From contig JABCPU010000040.1 of assembly GCA_016800925.1 (NCBI GenBank), forward strand, positions 124,001-188,000: DNA of 64,000 bases, read 5' to 3'. Position numbers and translations under genes: made by a program. Each line of letters opens with the position of its first letter. Position 1 is the stretch's first letter. This document shows, piece by piece, positions 34,701 through 47,547 of the stretch. Source of the stretch: Suillus spraguei (lineage: Eukaryota; Basidiomycota; Agaricomycetes; Boletales; Suillaceae). The notes under the pieces are model-generated. The model had not been told where the DNA came from. It searched no databases and was given only the letters and a program-made list of their open reading frames with translations.

Positions 34701-37108
34701 CATCAAATTGTACTCTCTGCAAACCTAAACTCTCATATTTGTAAGCCTAGACCGCAAGACAGCGATAACTCTCTCACTCATCTTGGAATGGATTACAATT
34801 GGAAAATCGAGGTCAGTTGGCCTTGAAAGTGAAAGACTCGTCCGTGCTGTGTCGAGCTTCTGATGCATCCTTTTAGTAAAACTGGATCTCGTCTCGGGGA
34901 TTTAAACCATAAATCACGTTTACGGGGTCGGGTCATCAAAGCGTTTCCTTTGGAAACTAGACCGGTCGTATGCACTAGCCATTAATGACCAGATATTGTA
35001 CTCATGACCCGGCCGTTTAAAAGCCTAGACCATGTTGATATAAAAGGACAAATTTCTATAATCGCACTATAAGGTTCCTTAGCACTGAACAGTCTCTAAT
35101 TGGTAAGAGCAGATGGGACCTAACTTACCAGGGGATATCGACCTTTGTTGCTTCACCCTAAGGGCATCTGAGCACTGCGGAACACCGCGCTGGAGATGCA
35201 AAAGGACATCCCAAGAAAACTGCAGGGTTCGTGGAACCTCCTGCCAAGAAATTCTCAGTCAAATGCCCACCAATATTCCAAAATTATACATTTAACCTGG
35301 CAGTTGAACTTTAATTCATGTCGCCTGGCAACATTCTCTGCGCCCAAGTTTTCGTCGAGCCATGTTAATACCCCATGTACATAACCAGACCTAGATGATA
35401 GTGCGTACCGCCAGAGGTTCCAGTAGAGTCCGTGAGACACACGTCTGTGTGATTCTAATGGTCTAATTAAAGAACGACTCCTTATCCACCGGGTGTCCAC
35501 CCTTCCTCGCGGGTAGACTGATGCTGGGAAGAGTGCGAGACGTGTAAGGTGGAATTGTCATTTGTCTAAGAAGTCTGCTAATATCTGGGGTTAGTGTCAG
35601 TGCTTCGACACTTCTGACAGAATTTTTCGCACTATGCATTAAGGGCCCAGGGGACATTGATTCCGGCTCGCCAAGAAATATTCATAACCTAGAATCGATT
35701 GCCTAAAAGCTGCTTTTAGGTCTCGGAGGAGACATTCGGGCGCAGCGAGATTGTCAGCTTGCAAATGAGATGGGTACAGCCAGTAATAAGACAGACTTGA
35801 TAGCGTGAAGGGAGTGGTGCTTTCTATTGCAAACGGATAATTGAAATATCAGAACCCAAGACACAAAATAGTTTCAGGATTCGGTTCAAAAAGGATACCC
35901 TTACCTCAAAAGCTGCTCACGTACGCAGGTCCTTCACAGCAAAGCTGGACCTGATATGAATAAGCACGTCTTCGTATACTGCGTGCACAGGTGTGCACCC
36001 CATACCAGTTTCTGGAGAATGCGCAGTCATGCTCTGTACCAGCTTATAAAGTTGTTCTGTAGAAAATTTAGCAAGTTCCACTTAATCTACTATGGCTGCC
36101 TGGCGCGCAAGTCCTCCAGCCAGTCACCGTCCCCAGAGGTGTATAGTCACAACGCGTGATGAAGGCCTATCCGGCTGGCGCGAAGGCTCCATATTGATGA
36201 AAACTCACGGCGGCGAGGCTTGAGGGTTATCCATGCTGGATGATGGGAGCGTCGAAGCCTCATGCCAGGCACACCGTCACGGTGAAAGCACAAGCCGAAA
36301 AACCGAAACACACAGATACTGAGTCTGACCACACGAAGCCACTTGGGACCGGGTTCCTTATAAGCTCGCATTGGAGGGCAGTTGGAGGGGTAACTGCTTG
36401 TTCGGGTCTGAGGGACCCGGCGGCATCGTTGAAAAAGATCCTCACGTACTCTAGTGGGAATGGCCCGGCACGGTCAGTCATTTCTCACACGGCAAGGCTT
36501 TGATGTTGTTTTGGACACAGTTACACACACCCTCACTGTACATGTGATGTGCAATCATTGTGCAATTTGTGCATGTTCTTTGTGAATGATCGTCTTGCAG
36601 AGAATAGAACAGTTGCTGCGCATTTCAGTTCCAATTTGGTGAGTCTTTTTCCCATCACCCAGAGCAGGACTACAAATCAAGTTGCTGACCTTCGTCTTCT
36701 AGTAGCAATTATAACATCGAATGTAGTCTTGGAAATATCTAATGTCAAGCTGTCAAGCTTTCAATGTTGTCGGGCAGGGCATCCGCTCATAGCACTGTCA
36801 TGGTTGCCTCCGGTTCCCTGAACCTGTGCCCAGCGCCCAGATCACGGTCTCACGCTTTTCTTAGGCTGTCCTCTCGAAAGCCAGCCAGTGTAAACAGGTG
36901 TGAACCTTTGATACACAAATATCCTAATTGGCGACATGCCCAATAGTTGAGACATACGCTTACGCCCAGAACGGAGATGTCCAAGAATAACGTGTCCTCA
37001 CATCGAAAGAGGCGCAGCAGTCCATCTGCTTGCCGACGGCCCGACTGGCATGTCTAGCTGACGTTTCTTTCCACTTGACGATTCGTTGCTTGTTCACCAT
37101 CCAGCAGG
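31719..37108. other. 5.4-kb gene-poor region
   Basis: No open frame longer than about 100 residues, and no recognisable domain or splice pattern on either strand. It contains an A/T-rich stretch (about 32000-32070), an imperfect direct repeat (33795-34011) and a small hairpin (cctaaaagctgcttttagg, near 35702). A tRNA-like T-loop motif at 33211-33224 was examined and rejected. It may hold a long upstream regulatory region of the chitin synthase gene or an old, decayed insertion. Confidence 0.5.
33795..34011. repeat. Imperfect direct duplication of about 105-112 bp
   Basis: ttggaggcgccatattggcc occurs at 33795 and again at 33900, and taggaaaggt occurs at 33890 and 34002. Between these anchors the two copies are diverged, although cgaacga is shared. 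This is an old tandem duplication in non-coding DNA. Confidence 0.6.
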
Positions 37109-40100
37109 ATGGCCTCTACTTCGGCCAATCTTGTGTCTCAGGCTGCCAGCTCCGGCGAGCTAACAGACCTCATTCCGTTTTCTACACCTGCCACCGTTCA
37201 TCCTACAGATGATTCCATCCTCTCTGTTCTCACAGCACGATTTCGCGCTGATTTACCGTATACTAGACTCGGATCCACTAACCTTGTGGTCGTCAACCCT
37301 TACAAAACACTCGCTAACGTCAACGATGCTAACGCGAAGGAGTACGAGGAAAGATGCTACAAGGACACCAAGCTAGGCTTGGCAGATTCTCGGAGACCCC
37401 CTCAACCTCACTTGTATGAGCAAGCAGCCAAAATTTATCTCCTTATGAGAAGGAGGAATGAGTCTCAAGCTGTTGTCACTCGGTGGGTTATTTCCGCATC
37501 GAACGAAATCGAAGCTCATAGCACAATTCTGTTAGAGGAATCTCGGGGTCGGGAAAGACCGCAAGCAGTCGCCTGCTTGTAGACCAGATTTTGCGCCTTT
37601 CAGCTCACTCCAAACGAGAGGCCAAAATCGTCGAGCAAATCAAATCTTTCTCACTGCTGCTCGAATCCTTCGGAAATGCAAAAACACCTGTGAACCCAAA
37701 TGCCTCACGACACACACGTTACACAGAGCTCCATTTCAATGAACGCGGGCGTATCAGCGCTGCGAAGGTTATCGCCTTTGGGCTTGACAAGTCCCGCTTG
37801 ACTCGCTTGTCACATGAAGAACGATCTTACCATGTGTTTTACCAACTTCTTGCTGGAGCTACGCCAATGGAGCGTGACTACATGGGCTTGGAAGGTCCTT
37901 CGGACTACGCCCTATTGGCATCATCCGGTTGCTATCATTTACCTGCTGGCCCATTCAGTGATGATGGCATCGCGATGGATGATTTGCGAGACGCCTTCAA
38001 AACTTTAGGCTTTAAGTCCAAGCACGTCTCGTCAATATTTAGCGTGCTCGCTGCCATCCTGCTGCTCGGCAACCTCGAATTTGGGGAAGCTGATGCACAG
38101 GATGTCTCTGCGTATGTCCTTAATGTGCCTGTTCTCCAACAGGCAGCAAAGCTTCTGGGCGTCTCTGCCGAAGAACTCAGTGACACGTTGACGTGCAAGA
38201 CGAACTATGTGCGCAGGGAGCTGTATACCGTGCTACTCAATGTACAGCACAGTGCAGCACAGCGAGACCAACTGGTTCGCGATCTCTATGCAATCATGTT
38301 TGCATTCGTAGTGGAAACTGCCAATTTCAAGCTAGCTCCTGCCTCCCTAAATCCTACATGTTCCGCCACTCGTATTGTACTGCTTGACCAAGCGGGTTAT
38401 CAGACGCGGGCGCCTTCAGGTTCGAGTGGTTCAACTCCCCTTATCTCGACTCATCAGAATGGCTTTGATGAATTCTGCATCAATTTCACCGACGAAATTG
38501 TGCAATCCCACATACTTCAAAACATTTTCGACGACAGCACAAGTTACAATAGTCGTATGATTGCTGATGGGAACTCGCTACCGGCCATCATTGCTATGGA
38601 CAACTCAGCGTGCGCCGAACTTCTTCGGGGCCCATACACCACTCAGAAAGCGTCACGAAAACCTGGCGGTCTCTTGGGTGTCATTGACAAGGCCGTGATG
38701 TCTTTCAAATCGGGGCGTGCAGGTGATCAGCGGAATGATGAGCTGCTGCAGGATTTGAGTGCCAAGTTCGGTGTGCATTCATCTTTCGTTGCAGCACCGA
38801 CCACAGGCGAGAGGAAATCGTTCAGGATCAACCACTATGCTGGTCCCTGTTCATACGACATCAGCAACTTTGTGGAGAAGGACGCCGACCTACTTGACCC
38901 TGCTTTCGTCACCCTCCTTCGCAGCTCGAATGATGTATTTGTCACGAAGCTCGTGTCGGGTCCCAGCTTGTCTACGGAAAAGCACCAGAGCGATGAAGAA
39001 ACTATCGTCCAAGCTCAAGTCTCTTCCCGCCCTCTTCGCTTGCTCACTCCTCTGGGAGAAAACGCGGATGAGATTCCTCGCCTAAACCCGTCCAAAATCT
39101 ATCCTGTCACTACGCAGCTCAATCAGACGCTTTGGGATGTCTTGTTCAACATCGAGAATGTGCCAATGTGGACCATCACGTGCATTCGCCCCAACGATAA
39201 TGGGATCCCCAACTCCCTTGACAAACGTCGTGTCAAAGGGCAAATTAGGGCTCTGCTACTCCCTGCCATTGTGATGAGGAAACAGGTCGAGTTTGTTGCA
39301 GACTTTGATCATGCAGAATTTTGTGACAGATATCGTCCTACTATGCGCGGATCAGATGCTGAACGCATTCGTCAGTGCACCCAGTCTAATGGCTGGAGAG
39401 AGGGCATAGACTTTGCGATTGGAAACCATAAGATCTGGCTATCGTACTCGGCGTGGAAGATGGTAGAAGATGTTGTGCGTTCTGAGGAGAAAGAGCAGAA
39501 GAAGCTTGCCCGTGAAGATTCACAAGAGGACGAGAGTGCCATGCTTGATGATGCTACAGACTACCCTGGTGATGAACGGCAGTCAGCGTACTTTGATGAA
39601 CCGCATGCCACCCCATTTCAAGAGCCGAAAACGCCTATATTTGATGGTTATGCACCGTCCCATGTTGCCGCTCCTAGTTACCACGAGGAGACGGGTTCCA
39701 TGATGTGGGATAGGAAGGCTGAAAACTTTGAGGCAGCACCTCCTCTTATACCTAATCCTGCCATGCTAGCCGCGAATAACGCTCCTGAAACGTTGGAGGA
39801 ACAGCTGCCAACTACTCGAACCCGACGTTACTGGGTTTATATCGTCTACTTCTGCACCTGGTTTATTCCCAACTTCCTGTTGTCGTGGTTAGGCCGCATG
39901 AAGCGCCCAGACGTTCGCCTTGCATGGCGAGAGAAGGTGACCATCTGCATCCTCATCTTGCTTGGAAACTGCTTTATCCTATTCTACATCATCGCCTTCG
40001 GCGTCATTCTCTGCCCTAACTTCAAGTATGCATGGAATACAGATGAAGTGGCTCAACATACAGCTACCAATGACTACTATGTCTCTATTCAAGGCAGGGT

Positions 40101-43100
40101 CTACGACGTCTCCAATTTCGTTCGCGGTGACCACAGTGACATCGTGGGAGAGCCAAGTAATGGCGAGGCCACCCTGGAGGGACTCGCTGGTACCGACATG
40201 ACCTACTACTTCCCCCCTCCCCTATATGTGGCATGCGCGGGTCTTGTCAGCGACGCGTCGATGAAAATTACTGCCGAGAACAACACTCTAGACTTGTTCC
40301 CGACAGCCATGCATTCCTCCGGATCCAATGCTCCGACGACTCCCACAGCTCTCGACAACCAGGATTGGTACACTGCGACCTTCAAACCAAGTATTGGTCA
40401 GTATTATATTGGTCCATTGGTTTGGGAGCCAAGCGATATATACTCTCAGGCTAATCAAACCACGAATCCGCGGTGAGTTGTACTTAGTATTCTTCAGTGA
40501 CATCACTCATTATCTCCACAGAACTTGGGCAATTTACGAGAATAGCATCTATGACTTGACGGACTATCTCTACACCCTGAACACAATCAACCTCAATGTC
40601 GCCACGTACAACTTTCTTGACTCAGACCTCGTTGCAGTCTTTGAGCAACAAGCCGGGAATGACATTACTGACGCTTTGAACCAAGTCTTTAGCACGATGA
40701 GTGCTGAGAACCGTACGGCGAATATGGACTGTCTTTCCAACGCCTTCTATTATGGAGAGACAGATTTCCGGTACACTGCTAGATGTCAGGTGCAGAACTA
40801 CCTTTTGCTTGTTTTCTCCAGTATCCTCATGGGCTCGATGGGCTTAAAATGTGTGTATTCTTCCTATCTGAACCTCTGCTTGCACTCACTCCACACAGTC
40901 CTTGCTGCACTCCAACTCAGTACCAAGCGCTTCCCCGAGTTACTGGACAAGTTCGTGATATGCCAAGTTCCTTGTTACACGGAAGGAGAGGATTCCCTTC
41001 GCCGTACACTTGACTCGCTTGCCAATTTGGACTACGACGACAAGAGGAAGCTGATTTTCGTCATTTGTGATGGGAATATCATCGGGAGCGGTAATGAACG
41101 ACCAACACCTGCTATCGTACTCGACATTCTCGGCGTTGACCCAGCAAATGATCCTGAGCCCCTGATGTTCAGATCGATCGGGGATGGTTCGCAGAAGCTA
41201 AACTATGGGAAGGTATACTCCGGATTGTACGAGTTTGAAGGCCATGTTGTTCCGTACGTTATCCTCTCCGTAACGATGAAAGTCACTGCTAACTTTTCTG
41301 TTTAGGTATATAGTCGTCGTGAAGGTTGGGAAACCAAGTGAACGTTCGAAACCGGGCAACCGTGGCAAGCGTGACAGTCAGATCTTGTTGATGCAGTTCT
41401 TGAACAGGGTGCACTTCAACGCACCGATGTGCCCGCTAGAGCTCGATATGTACCATCAGATGCGGAACGTTATTGGGATTGATCCTGCGTTCTACGAGTA
41501 CATCTTTACTGTGGATGCAGACACTGTACGCTTTATTACTCGCTATTTCGAGAAGCTCTGACATCTTTTTCGCAGTCCGCGTCTCCCAAATCTCTTAACC
41601 GTCTTGTGGCAGCCTCGATATCAGATTCCAACATAATCGGCATATGCGGTGAAACGAGACTCCAGAATGAGGAAGGGTCCTGGTGGACCATGATCCAGGC
41701 AAGTAGTTTAAATTTATATATTTTGTGTATTCATACCAACATATTCATAGGTATACGAGTACTACATCTCGCACAACTTGTCCAAAGCTTTTGAGAGTCT
41801 TTTCGGCTCAGTCTCGTGTCTTCCTGGTTGTTTCACCCTTTACCGCATCCGTACTAATGATAAAGGCCGACCGCTCATCATCTCCAACCGTGTGATTGAT
41901 GAATATGCCGAGAATAACGTGGACACCCTGCACAAGAAGAACTTGTTCTCTCTCGGCGAAGATCGATTCCTGACGACGCTGTTGATGAAACATTTCCCCA
42001 CCTTCAAGACCAAGTTCACTCCGGACGCAATTGCGCGTACCATGGCCCCGGTATCCTGGAGAGTGCTGTTTTCACAACGCAGGCGTTGGATCAACTCGAC
42101 CGTTCACAACTTGTGCGAGCTTGCTGTTCTCCCTAACCTATGCGGAGTCTGCTTTTTCTCGATGAGGTTCTTCGTCTATCTCGATTTGCTTGGTACTTTG
42201 GTAAGGTCCTTTCAAAACGTCAATGTGCGATTTCTGATGTTTTTCATCAGATGTTGCCTTCCACTGTTGTTTACGTGAGCCGCAGCATCTTATCTATCCC
42301 CTACTTCCAGTTAACATTGCGTTTAGTTGGCTTGGCTGATTGTCGAAGTTGCTACTGGACAATCTCCGTTCCCTCTTATTTCCATGATCATGTTGGCAGC
42401 GGTGTATGGTCTTCAGGTGAGTACGTCGTTTAATTAAGAGAAGTAATTTACGATGTCATTTCCCAGGCTCTTATCTTTCTCATCAGAAGAGAGTTCATGC
42501 TTATTGGATGGATGGTGGTCTATCTCATTTCGTGGGTTGACTTGTTCCGTATCAGATACATGGCTCACTTTCTGTCATTATAGATACCCAGTTTACAGTT
42601 TCTTCCTGCCCATATATTCATTCTGGCGGATGGATGAGTTCGGTTGGGGTAACACTCGTGTCGTGCTCGATGATGGCGGAAGCAAGAAGATCATCGTCAA
42701 TGACAATGACATGAAGTTCAATGAGTCTATGATTCCGTACAAGAAATTTCATGGTATGTTCAATATGCATTCTCACTCATACTATACCTGCTAATGGCAA
42801 TCTGTGCAGATTATGAGGCTGAAACGTTGGGCGACAACCATTCCGGCAAGTCGTATGGCCCGCCTCCTGATTTCAACCAAGAAAATTCTGTATATCTCTC
42901 CGCTCCTCAGCCGCGTCTTCCGTCAGGTTCCCAGCGCCCGTCTGTATACGAGTATGGCCGTTCTGAATCAGGAGACCGTGACTACTACCGCGACACGAAC
43001 ATGGTGCAAAGCAACTCGTCGCATCACAATCTACACGGGCCATCACGTCCGAGCTCTCGTACCGTATCCGATGCCAACCGCCCACCACCTCAGATGGCCA

Positions 43101-43568
43101 ACTGGAGAGGACCTTCGCAGGAAAGGATCAACATGTTTACTCCGACCAATTCAGGTCCACATGGGAGCGTGCATGGAATGACGCCGCCTGACTCACGAAT
43201 GGTATCTGGAGTCTTCAACAGCCGCTCCATGTCACCTGCACAGAGCTTAGGTGTTTCTGCCCAGCCTTTCAATGGAGGAATACGGACATCTACATTATCC
43301 ATGGCTACAACTGTGTTTGCCGGTCCCAACCTGAATCCGAACCCCTCAGATGACGAACTGTATAACGCACTCAGAAACTTTTTGAGCACACAAGACTTAA
43401 TGACTGTTACAAAGAAGTGCGTTGTCCCCTATGATTGACTACGTTTCCTGATACTAACTTCACTGCAGGACAGCTCGTGAGGCTATGGCGGCTCGCTTCC
43501 CCCGTGCAGACTTGACGCCTCGCAAAGACTTTTTGAACCAATGCATTGACAACATTCTTTCACATTAA
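37109..43568 (+). CDS. Class V chitin synthase with N-terminal myosin motor domain (1947 aa, 13 exons)
   Basis: Exons 37109-37482, 37536-40472, 40522-40850, 40899-41253, 41306-41525, 41576-41698, 41751-42200, 42251-42274, 42327-42416, 42467-42531, 42584-42753, 42810-43416, 43469-43568. Residues 1 to about 750 form a myosin-like motor: P-loop GISGSGKT, and [16 protein letters not shown] near its end. Two transmembrane segments and a cytochrome-b5-like region ([16 protein letters not shown]) follow. The catalytic core has [29 protein letters not shown] and QRRRW, then C-terminal membrane helices including [15 protein letters not shown]. The last 60 residues resemble a DEK-C domain ([13 protein letters not shown]). 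The enzyme makes cell-wall chitin from UDP-GlcNAc at the plasma membrane, with the motor aiding delivery or tethering at growth sites. Intron 41699-41750 starts with GC; exon 8 is only 24 bp. Confidence 0.95.
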
Positions 43569-43835
43569 ATGTAGAGTAGATATATCATTTAGGACACTTG
43601 CATTCATCTCTGGGACACTTCTAGTTTTTGGACTTAATTAACCGTCAGGACTCGCTGATTTAGTGTTACGTTTTGTGATGATTACGACATTCGTAGTAGT
43701 CTAGGTGTTGGATATTGTTGGATATAATATGATGGCTTGGACTATTGAAACTTCGTTAAAACAACTGACTGATGATCGTACATATGACAGGACTATGATG
43801 TGTAAAGTAAGAAAGACATGGCCTGTAACAATTGG

Positions 43836-44804
43836 TCATGTTACTCGAATAACGAAAACCATGAGCATGAACGCGACCAGCACGACCAGTATACTCATTA
43901 TCACTAAACATGTTGTACTGCCACTCTTTCCTCTAAATTCCCTTAACCGTAACCGTTCCTTCTTCATAAAGTCGAAGTTACCCTCGAGCTTCTCCTGCAT
44001 TGCTTCGACAACGCTCTTGTCTTTAACCAACGACTCAGAAAAGTGGGTAGCATTGCGCCGAAGCTGCGTCGCCATTAATGCAAGTTGCTCTGAGAGCTCT
44101 TCCTGTAGTGCGCGAGAGTTTTGGAGGATGGTAGGTGTAGCAGTGATATTGGAAGTGGCGGAAGATGGTGCAGGAAGAATTGGTGGTACAGAGGGTAAAG
44201 ACGGTATGAGGTCATCCACACTAGGCACGCTTGGAGTTGTATCTTCTGTTGGGATGAGCGTTGCTTCTACAGGTATGGTCTCGAGGTCGGCTGCCTTTGT
44301 CACAGGAACACGTATTGATGGTAGGATTGGTGTTGGTCTCTTAAGTGGAGGAGCTGCTTTCTAATTCGGCAGATGAGCCGAGAAAAGGGGACATGTGTCA
44401 TAGTAATGGCTGCATACCTGTTCCACCTCTGTTACAAACGCTTCGACTTGATCGAGCGTCGCACGCAAGCGCTGATAACGATGTTCTGAGGCTCTACAGA
44501 AGAATATTAAATGTGGACGGTCTGCCTCAGCAATTCCGCGTACGGTGAAGTCCCATGGTCGTCAACCTCGACGTTCTTTAGGAGCAAGCGGGCGTGCCGG
44601 ATTCGCTGAGACAATGTCAGCTTCCAGGAATTTCATCACAAATAATTCTGAACGAACCTGGAGAGTGCCTTGGGCTTTCATCCACGTGTCTCGCTGCGAA
44701 CTCACGGACCAATCATCCTCGGACACAGATTTCTCGAGCCTTTTTACCAGACGAGGTAGATTAACTCTATCATGGAGAATTTGGTCGTTAGTGCGCACGC
44801 TCAT
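43836..44804 (-). CDS. USE1: USE1-like SNARE protein (269 aa, 4 exons)
   Basis: Exons 44804-44658, 44605-44544, 44493-44418, 44360-43836. The N-terminus (NLPRLVKRLEKSV) resembles the start of Use1 proteins, which begin with a short helical region binding other ER SNAREs. A Pro-rich linker follows, then a SNARE helix from about residue 185 (LQEELSEQLALMATQLRRN, then MQEKLEGNFDFMKKE) and a C-terminal membrane anchor of about 23 residues (CLVIMSILVVLVAFMLMVFV). Use1 acts with Sec20 and Ufe1 in retrograde Golgi-to-ER vesicle fusion. Assignment rests on overall architecture and the N-terminal motif; other tail-anchored SNAREs are less likely. The gene is divergent from the API5-like gene, with only 215 bp between the starts. 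Confidence 0.8.
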
Positions 44805-45019
44805 GTTGGGTTGTTACAGGTCAGGAAAACGGGGTGCAGGACGAGGTGAGTCCATGCGCCCTGGGCTCTGTGAGTCGTGCTTGACACGCGTAAAAGTCAC
44901 GTAACGTCTAATATTTGGCTTATGAGAATATCTTTCCACGTTTGGAGCGGCATAACCACTTTCCTTTGACAACCTCCGTTGTTGTCTCCGATACCCTTCC
45001 TGCTCACACACAAGAGTAG
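44805..45019. promoter_or_regulatory. Bidirectional promoter between USE1-like and API5-like genes
   Basis: 215 bp separate the two divergent start codons, so both core promoters must fit in or overlap this interval. No clear TATA box is seen for either direction. Shared regulation is possible but inferred only from the arrangement. Confidence 0.45.
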
Positions 45020-47262
45020 ATGTCGGACGACCAGGATTCGCAAATATACCGACTCGTCGATAACGCCGAGAGAGACCAAGACCGAGGCAGTGACCTGGTA
45101 AGATTTGCAGCAATTTGCTATTTTGAATGATCTCACATAAATTTATCAGCGGCGTGACGCGCTCACGAAACTTATTGAAATCGCTCATTCTTCAAACTCT
45201 CAGCTCAAGTGCTATGCAGCAAATCACATAAGATACTTTTTTAACGACTTCCCTGACCTGGAAGAGGATGCTATCAACGTAGTCTACGATCTTTGCGAGG
45301 ATCAAGATTCAAGGGTGCGATGTCTTTGTTTTAATGCGCTCTTTCCATGACACCCCGACTGTAGGTCCGCATTGAAGGATATCGAGCAATTTCAAGTGTT
45401 TCATCTGTTGAGCACAAGTGGATTAAACGAAATTCAGACGTGCTTGTACAACTTCTTCAAAGCGGTAAGTAAGGCGACTTTGGAATATATAACACGCAAA
45501 TAACAGCGATGATGAGCATATATGTGTCTCGCTTTTTCAAGTTTTGTTGACCATCATCCATAGATGAACCGGAAGAGGTTGCTGTTGTCCAAACAGCTCT
45601 TTGTGACCATCTCGACATGGATCCCGGCGTCACTCTAGGAGTCTTGTGCGATCAAATAATTCCTCCTGAATATACGATAGACGAGGAGGAGCAGCAAATT
45701 CGTGATCGTTTACGCTCGCTTGTGATAACCTTTTTGAAAGTCGATGCAGCTGAAGCCATCATTCGGAAATACACCACAACGCCGGGTACCGATACAGAAA
45801 ACGTCCTGGTATGCCAACTTCTAACGGTAACCTGGTGCACCTTTTCACTGCTTCATAAGGCTGACCCGTCGATAGGCTATCAGAAGGCTAGAAACACGTG
45901 ACGTTGAAGTAATCATAAAGGATTTGCTTCTGATGATGCCTTGCTATAGACCGGGCTCTGCGCGCGGAATGGACCTTCTTCACGTACTTATCGACAAGGC
46001 GAGGTCTTCTCTTAACGTGAAATCGAACGACTTGGGATCCATCAAGACCATTGATTTCTACATATCTTTGGCGCACTTCGTTGCCATTCAAAAACGAGTT
46101 GCTTCTCCTGTTGTCTTGTTACGATTTTACTGTACGTCTCTGATGGGGAAACCTGTCTTGCAAAGGTTTTCTCCCGAGGAACAACTTGTTCTTGCGGGCC
46201 GAGTGGTAGAGGCACTTGAAGCATGCGAAGAAGAAAGTCGTCTTCGCCCTCAAATTTGCAGTCATGAACAGTTTTCATTTCTTCGGCGACAGGTTGTTGA
46301 TGGAACGCCAAATTTGTTGGAGGCAAGTCATTCGCACAATTCTACGGCCAACCGCTGAATGATCAACTTAGGCTCTACATGACACAAAACTCGAGTCTTC
46401 AACTATGTGGGACACGCTGCACTCCCTCCTTCTAGCTTGCAAACATGTAAGTCTGGTGTTGCACGTGGTTTTGCAAAATAACTCGTTTCCAGCGAAAAGA
46501 ACGTGAAGACTGGGTAGTTCCGTTTAATTTGGCTACATCCATAAGCAGATTTCAAGCGCAAGCACAACAGTTGGGGCTAGGAAACAACAGCGATGAAATT
46601 CGAGTACTCATCAGGGTTCGCAGTGGGCCGCTTTCCGCTTTCTCCATTGACGCCCATTATTTCTTTCTGTGTTTGAGCAGTCACTAACCGAAACTTCAAT
46701 GTCGCAAGCAAGTTCGAGTCCAACTGTCGACGGGGATGGTCTTCATGAGCGTCCTGCTCACCTCCCGGCTCGACCTCAAATTGGACGTCCACTGTTGAAA
46801 AGACCGGATATGTCAAGACCTTCACATACAAGCACGAGTGGCACGGCACCGAACTCTCGGCCAGCAATACAAATTCGCGACTCTGGCTCCGTCGTGTTGC
46901 ACAAACGATCCTTGAGCTCTGGAGAAACAGTACCACAGATCAAGCGAGCAAAGACGGAATTAGTTGAGGAACGACAACTGACGCCTTCGTTACTGAGCCG
47001 TATGGCGATGCCTATCCCAGGTGATGCGGAGAAGGCCTCGCGGAAACGTGGAGGAGCAGGAAAAAAACGAGCGGATGATTCGTCCGAGCCGGACAAGCAT
47101 CCTATGAGCGGCTATAGCATTAAAGGCGCTGCAGCACATGCCGAGCGGGGCGAGGAGTCGAGAGATCTTACACCAAGAACGTCGTCCTTGCTCGATAGGC
47201 TGAACAAATCTGAGGGCATAGACGGTGGTGGTAATAGGAGGAGATATCGAGGAAAGGCATGA
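45020..47262 (+). CDS. Apoptosis inhibitor 5 (API5/AAC-11)-like protein (604 aa, 8 exons)
   Basis: Exons 45020-45097, 45150-45314, 45365-45464, 45564-45808, 45876-46322, 46372-46446, 46493-46615, 46681-47262. The N-terminal 400 residues are helical HEAT/ARM-like repeats with API5 signatures: AANHIRYFFNDFPDLEEDAI, VVYDLCEDQDS and RIEGYRAIS. The C-terminal 190 residues are disordered and basic, with a candidate nuclear signal (PQIKRAKTE) and a RKRGG-KKR stretch. In animals API5 is a nuclear factor that represses apoptosis and interacts with acinus; the fungal role is not established. Intron 46323-46371 is GC-AG: no GT donor keeps the frame between NLLE and ALHDTKLESS. Confidence 0.87.
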
Positions 47263-47547
47263 TCAGTTTATGGGACGTTGATATTTATGTATGATGGTCG
47301 CTGGCTCTAATCTTGAATAGCATGTATAGTCGCCAGGTTTTATAAATTAAACGCCCAACACCACCTGGTTAAAATCCAAATTAGGAAGTACTGATTAGTA
47401 ATACTTGCTTGCGTGATAATGCTGCCATAATGAAGATATCACGCTAGATGACGACATCGAAAATCATGTCATGCCGGTGTTGCACTCGGCGTAGCATAAC
47501 TCATTTCTTCTTTTTTTAAGTTATCGTCAGAACGGATCATATCGTCG

